From: Streptomyces cupreus
GTDB taxonomy: Bacteria; Actinomycetota; Actinomycetes; Streptomycetales; Streptomycetaceae
Assembly (NCBI RefSeq): GCF_014257025.1
Contig: NZ_JACMSF010000001.1
Span: 248,001 to 312,000 of the forward strand
DNA length: 64,000 bases
Direction: 5' to 3'
Positions 61,214 to 64,000 of this stretch are shown in pieces. The position numbers were made by a program, and so were the translations under genes. The notes below the pieces were generated by a model, which was given only the letters and a program-made list of their open reading frames with translations, made no database searches and was not told the origin of the DNA. Positions within the stretch are counted from its first letter, which is position 1; each line of letters begins with the position of its first letter.

Positions 61214-63052
61214 TCAGCCGAGCGCCCGGTCGAGATTGAAGGCGGCGCTGATCAGGGCGAGGTGGGTGAACGCCTGGGGGAAGTTGCCCTGTTGCTCGCC
61301 GGTGTGGCTGATCTCCTCGGCGTACAGGCCCAGATGGTTGGCGTAGGTGAGCATCTTCTCGAAGGCCAGGCGGGCCTCGTCGACGCGGCCGGCGTGCACC
61401 ATGGCCTCGACGTACCAGAAGGAGCAGATCGAGAACGTGCCCTCGTCGCCGCGCAGTCCGTCGGGGCTGGCCATCGGGTCGTAGCGGTAGACCAGGGAGT
61501 CGGAGACCAGGTCCTGGGTCAACGCGTCCAGGGTGGACAGCCACTTGGGATCCGTCGGCGCGATGAACTTCGTCAGCGGCATCATCAGTACGGCCGCGTC
61601 CAGCACGTCGTCGTCCTCGTGCTGGACGAAGGCCTGGCGGGACTCCGACCAGCCGTGGCTCATGATGCGCCGGTAGATGGTGTCCCGGCAGTTGCGCCAG
61701 CGGACGATGTCGGCGGGCAGGCCACGCCGGTTGGCCATGCGGATCGCCCGCTCGATCGCCACCCAGCACATCAGGCGCGAGTACAGGAACTTCTTGCGCC
61801 CGCCCCGGGTCTCCCAGATGCCCTCGTCCGGCTGGTCCCAGTGCTCGCACACCCAGTCCACCAGCGCGCACACATCGTCCCACTGGTCGCTGGAGATGGG
61901 CTTGGCCCACTTGTCGTAGAGATAGATCGAGTCGATCAGGGCGCCGTAGATGTCGAGTTGGAGCTGTTCGGCGGCGGCGTTGCCGACGCGGACCGGCGCG
62001 GATCCCTGATGGCCGTCCAGATGGTCGAGTTCGCGCTCGGTGAGATCGGTGCGGCCGTCGATGCCGTACATGATCTGCAACGGTCCCGAGGGCTTGCCGT
62101 CGCCCGGACTGACGTGCCGGGTCACGAAGTTCATGAACGCCTCGGCCTCACCGGTGAAGCCGAGACGCAGCAGCGCGTAGACACAGAAGGCGGCGTCGCG
62201 CACCCACACATAGCGGTAGTCCCAGTTGCGCTCGCCGCCGATCTGCTCGGGCAGGCTGGTCGTCGGCGCGGCGACGATCGCTCCGGTGGGCGCGTACGTC
62301 AGCAGCTTCAGGGTGAGCGCCGAGCGGTGCACCATCTCCCGCCAGCGGCCCCGGTACTTGGACGCGGACAGCCAGTGCCGCCAGTACGCGACCGTGGTGC
62401 TGAACTGCTCCTCCGCCTCGGTCCTCGCGCACCTGCGGGGTGTCACCTCGCCGCCGACCTGGTCCAGCGCGAACACCGCCGACTCGCCCTCGGCGAGCTT
62501 GAAGTCGGCCCGCACATCAAGGCCGTCGGGCTCCAGGGGCACCGTCGCGGTCAGCCCCAGCGAGAGTTTGGCGGACTCGAAGACCGCCACGTCGCCATCC
62601 ATCCGGACGGAGTGCGGCTGGGTGCCGTAGTCGAAGCGCGGGGCCACGCGCGTGCGGAACGGGATGGAGCCGCGCACGCACAGCACACGCCGGATCAGCC
62701 GATGCCGCTCGGTCTCCACCGAGTCACCGTCGACGGGCATGAAGTCCTGCACCTCACCGACGCCGTCCTCGGTGAAGAAGCGGGTGATCAGGACGTTGGT
62801 GTCCGGGAAGTAGAACTGCTTGGTCCGTGCCGGTACCGCCGCCGCCAGTTCGAAGGCCCCGCCGCGCTCGGCGTCGAGGATCGCGGCGAACACGCTCGGC
62901 GCGTCGAACGCCGCGCAGCAGTACCAGTCGATCGTGCCGTCGGTCCCCACCAGGGCCACGCTGCGCAGATCGCCGATCAGGCCGTGCTCGGCGATCGGCA
63001 GATAGCGCGAAGCCCCGGGGGCCTCCTGGTCGCTCGGTGCTGTTCCGCTCAT
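61214..63052 (-). CDS. GH15 glucoamylase/trehalase-type glycosidase
   Basis: A 612-residue glycoside hydrolase family 15 protein. The N-terminal beta-sandwich begins IAEHGLIGDLRSVALVGTDG. The (alpha/alpha)6 catalytic barrel includes GGERNWDYRYVWVRDAAFCV and, at the C-terminus, YAEEISHTGEQQGNFPQAFT, which holds one of the two catalytic glutamates. Actinobacterial members often hydrolyse trehalose or short alpha-glucans in the cytoplasm; no signal peptide is present here. The ATG at 63052 follows GGGAGG. A DeoR regulator gene lies upstream on the same strand. Confidence 0.88.
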   Translation of the reverse strand: MSGTAPSDQEAPGASRYLPIAEHGLIGDLRSVALVGTDGTIDWYCCAAFDAPSVFAAILDAERGGAFELAAAVPARTKQFYFPDTNVLITRFFTEDGVGEVQDFMPVDGDSVETERHRLIRRVLCVRGSIPFRTRVAPRFDYGTQPHSVRMDGDVAVFESAKLSLGLTATVPLEPDGLDVRADFKLAEGESAVFALDQVGGEVTPRRCARTEAEEQFSTTVAYWRHWLSASKYRGRWREMVHRSALTLKLLTYAPTGAIVAAPTTSLPEQIGGERNWDYRYVWVRDAAFCVYALLRLGFTGEAEAFMNFVTRHVSPGDGKPSGPLQIMYGIDGRTDLTERELDHLDGHQGSAPVRVGNAAAEQLQLDIYGALIDSIYLYDKWAKPISSDQWDDVCALVDWVCEHWDQPDEGIWETRGGRKKFLYSRLMCWVAIERAIRMANRRGLPADIVRWRNCRDTIYRRIMSHGWSESRQAFVQHEDDDVLDAAVLMMPLTKFIAPTDPKWLSTLDALTQDLVSDSLVYRYDPMASPDGLRGDEGTFSICSFWYVEAMVHAGRVDEARLAFEKMLTYANHLGLYAEEISHTGEQQGNFPQAFTHLALISAAFNLDRALG

Positions 63053-63129
63053 CGCAGCCTCCCTGGCCCCCGACACCGCCACGGAACCAGCCTAGGCGGA
63101 AAGAGCAGCCCCGTGGGCGCGCAACGGCG

Positions 63130-63909
63130 TCAGACCGTGACGACCTCGATGCCCGCCTCAGTGAACCTCCGGACCGTGTCGGACCCGGCCGCCGTGTCCG
63201 TGACCAGCGTGTCCACCGCGTCGGCCGCGCAGATCCGGGCGAACGCCCGCCGGCCCAGCTTGCTGGAGTCCGCGGCGACGATCACCCGCCCCGCCCGCTC
63301 GCACAGCAGCCGGTTGATCGCCGCCTCCGCCTCGTCGTTGGCCGCCGCCCCGTGCACCACGTCGAACGCCACGACACCGAGCACCGCCACATCGAGGGTG
63401 ATCTGCCCGAGCACCCCGTCCGCGAGCGGCCCGATGAGTTCGTACGACTGCGGGCGCGCCACCCCGCCGGTCACGACAATCTTGAACTGGGGCCGTACGG
63501 CGAGCTCGTTGGCGATGTTCAGCGCGTTGGTGACCACGGTCAGCGCGGGCGAACCGGAGGCCAGATCGCCGCGCACGGCCAGCGCGCGGGCCACCTCGGT
63601 CGTCGTCGTGCCGCCGGTCAGGCCCACCGCCTCGCCGGGTGCGACCAGCGCGGCCACCGCCTTGGCGATGCGCTCCTTCTCCGAGGCGTGCCGGGCGGTC
63701 TTGTAGCGCAGGGGCAGCTCGTAGGAGACGCCGTGGACGACCGCGCCGCCCCGGGTGCGCACCAGCATCTGCTGCTCGGCCAGCTGGTCGAAGTCGCGGC
63801 GGATCGTGGCGGCCGAGACCGCCAGCTCGGCGGCCGCCTCCTCGACATCGAGACGGCCCCGCTCGACAAGCAGTTCCAGCAGTGACTTCCAGCGGGCGTC
63901 GCGCGACAT
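63130..63909 (-). CDS. DeoR/GlpR family regulator
   Basis: A 259-residue DeoR-type repressor. The winged helix is LDVEEAAAELAVSAATIRRD with FDQLAEQQMLVRTRGGAVVH. The C-terminal sugar-phosphate isomerase-like effector domain has GLTGGTTTTEVARALAVRGD and VVAADSSKLGRRAFARICAA. I prefer the ATG at 63909 (GGAGG five bases upstream) over GTG at 63915. It probably senses a sugar phosphate. The GH15 gene follows after 77 bases on the same strand and may be co-transcribed. Its upstream region (63910-64000) contains TCGAA-rich sequence that could be its operator. Confidence 0.85.
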   Translation of the reverse strand: MSRDARWKSLLELLVERGRLDVEEAAAELAVSAATIRRDFDQLAEQQMLVRTRGGAVVHGVSYELPLRYKTARHASEKERIAKAVAALVAPGEAVGLTGGTTTTEVARALAVRGDLASGSPALTVVTNALNIANELAVRPQFKIVVTGGVARPQSYELIGPLADGVLGQITLDVAVLGVVAFDVVHGAAANDEAEAAINRLLCERAGRVIVAADSSKLGRRAFARICAADAVDTLVTDTAAGSDTVRRFTEAGIEVVTV

Positions 63910-64000
63910 CCGCACCTCCGTTCCTCGATCTCCCGGCGACCCTAGCGCACCCTCACTTCCCTCGAATGCTTGATTCTGCTCGAAAGCTCGCTATATCTTG

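Noticed and set aside
61262-63706. An ~800-codon open frame on the plus strand opposite the GH15 and DeoR genes
   Set aside because: It is antisense to two well-recognised genes and lacks any protein motif or ribosome site.

Overview
The window is high-GC actinobacterial DNA and almost certainly a Streptomyces chromosome. Many genes use GTG or TTG starts, translational coupling by 4-base GTGA/ATGA overlaps is frequent, there are many Sec, Tat and lipoprotein-exported enzymes, and sugar operons sit beside LacI regulators. I recognised no rRNA, tRNA, CRISPR array, integrase or transposase.

Region 1 (150-14189) is a myo-inositol catabolic locus. A nine-gene leftward operon (iolC, Cgl0159-type aldolase, iolB, iolD, mmsA, iolE-like, iolT-like, iolG-like, iolH) runs from 10558 down to 150. 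A divergent LacI regulator and a sugar-binding lipoprotein gene without permease or ATPase genes lie beyond it. iolC and the lipoprotein gene share a nearly identical promoter-proximal operator (22 of 24 bases), which ties the orphan lipoprotein to the same regulon. The iolB gene carries an in-frame insertion of a GC-rich repeat-like element.

Region 2 (14299-20224) is an accessory locus. It has a 2H phosphoesterase, an XRE-TPR regulator, an 11-codon leader-like ORF, an unknown protein, a DUF6415 protein, a frameshifted radical SAM/SPASM gene, a PIMT-like methyltransferase and a small XRE regulator. This is the best candidate for a poorly described (possibly peptide-modifying) system, but I found no precursor peptide.

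Region 3 (20314-26124) holds a MerR/methyltransferase divergent pair, a GCS2-type ligase, an oxidoreductase plus ThuA pair, and the remains of two other genes fused by deletion.

Region 4 (26506-34804) encodes four consecutive exported enzymes: a flavin amine oxidase, RidA, a beta-propeller amidohydrolase and a dipeptidase-like protein with a discoidin domain. A TetR regulator closes the group. Two hypothetical genes and a cyclase/ThDP-enzyme pair follow (34799-38436).

Region 5 (38495-48246) is a galactoside utilisation locus: a LacI regulator, an ABC importer lacking its ATPase, a secreted GH39-like enzyme with CBMs, a GH36 alpha-galactosidase and a ricin-type lectin protein. Region 6 (48412-57478) holds a secreted BNR protein, a CelD-like/DegT-like pair, an oxidoreductase/PmoA/cupin operon and an exported glycerophosphodiesterase. 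Region 7 (57618-61211) is a copper locus (copA, copZ and a divergent secreted protein) with three matching CsoR-type palindromes. A GH15 enzyme and a DeoR regulator close the window.
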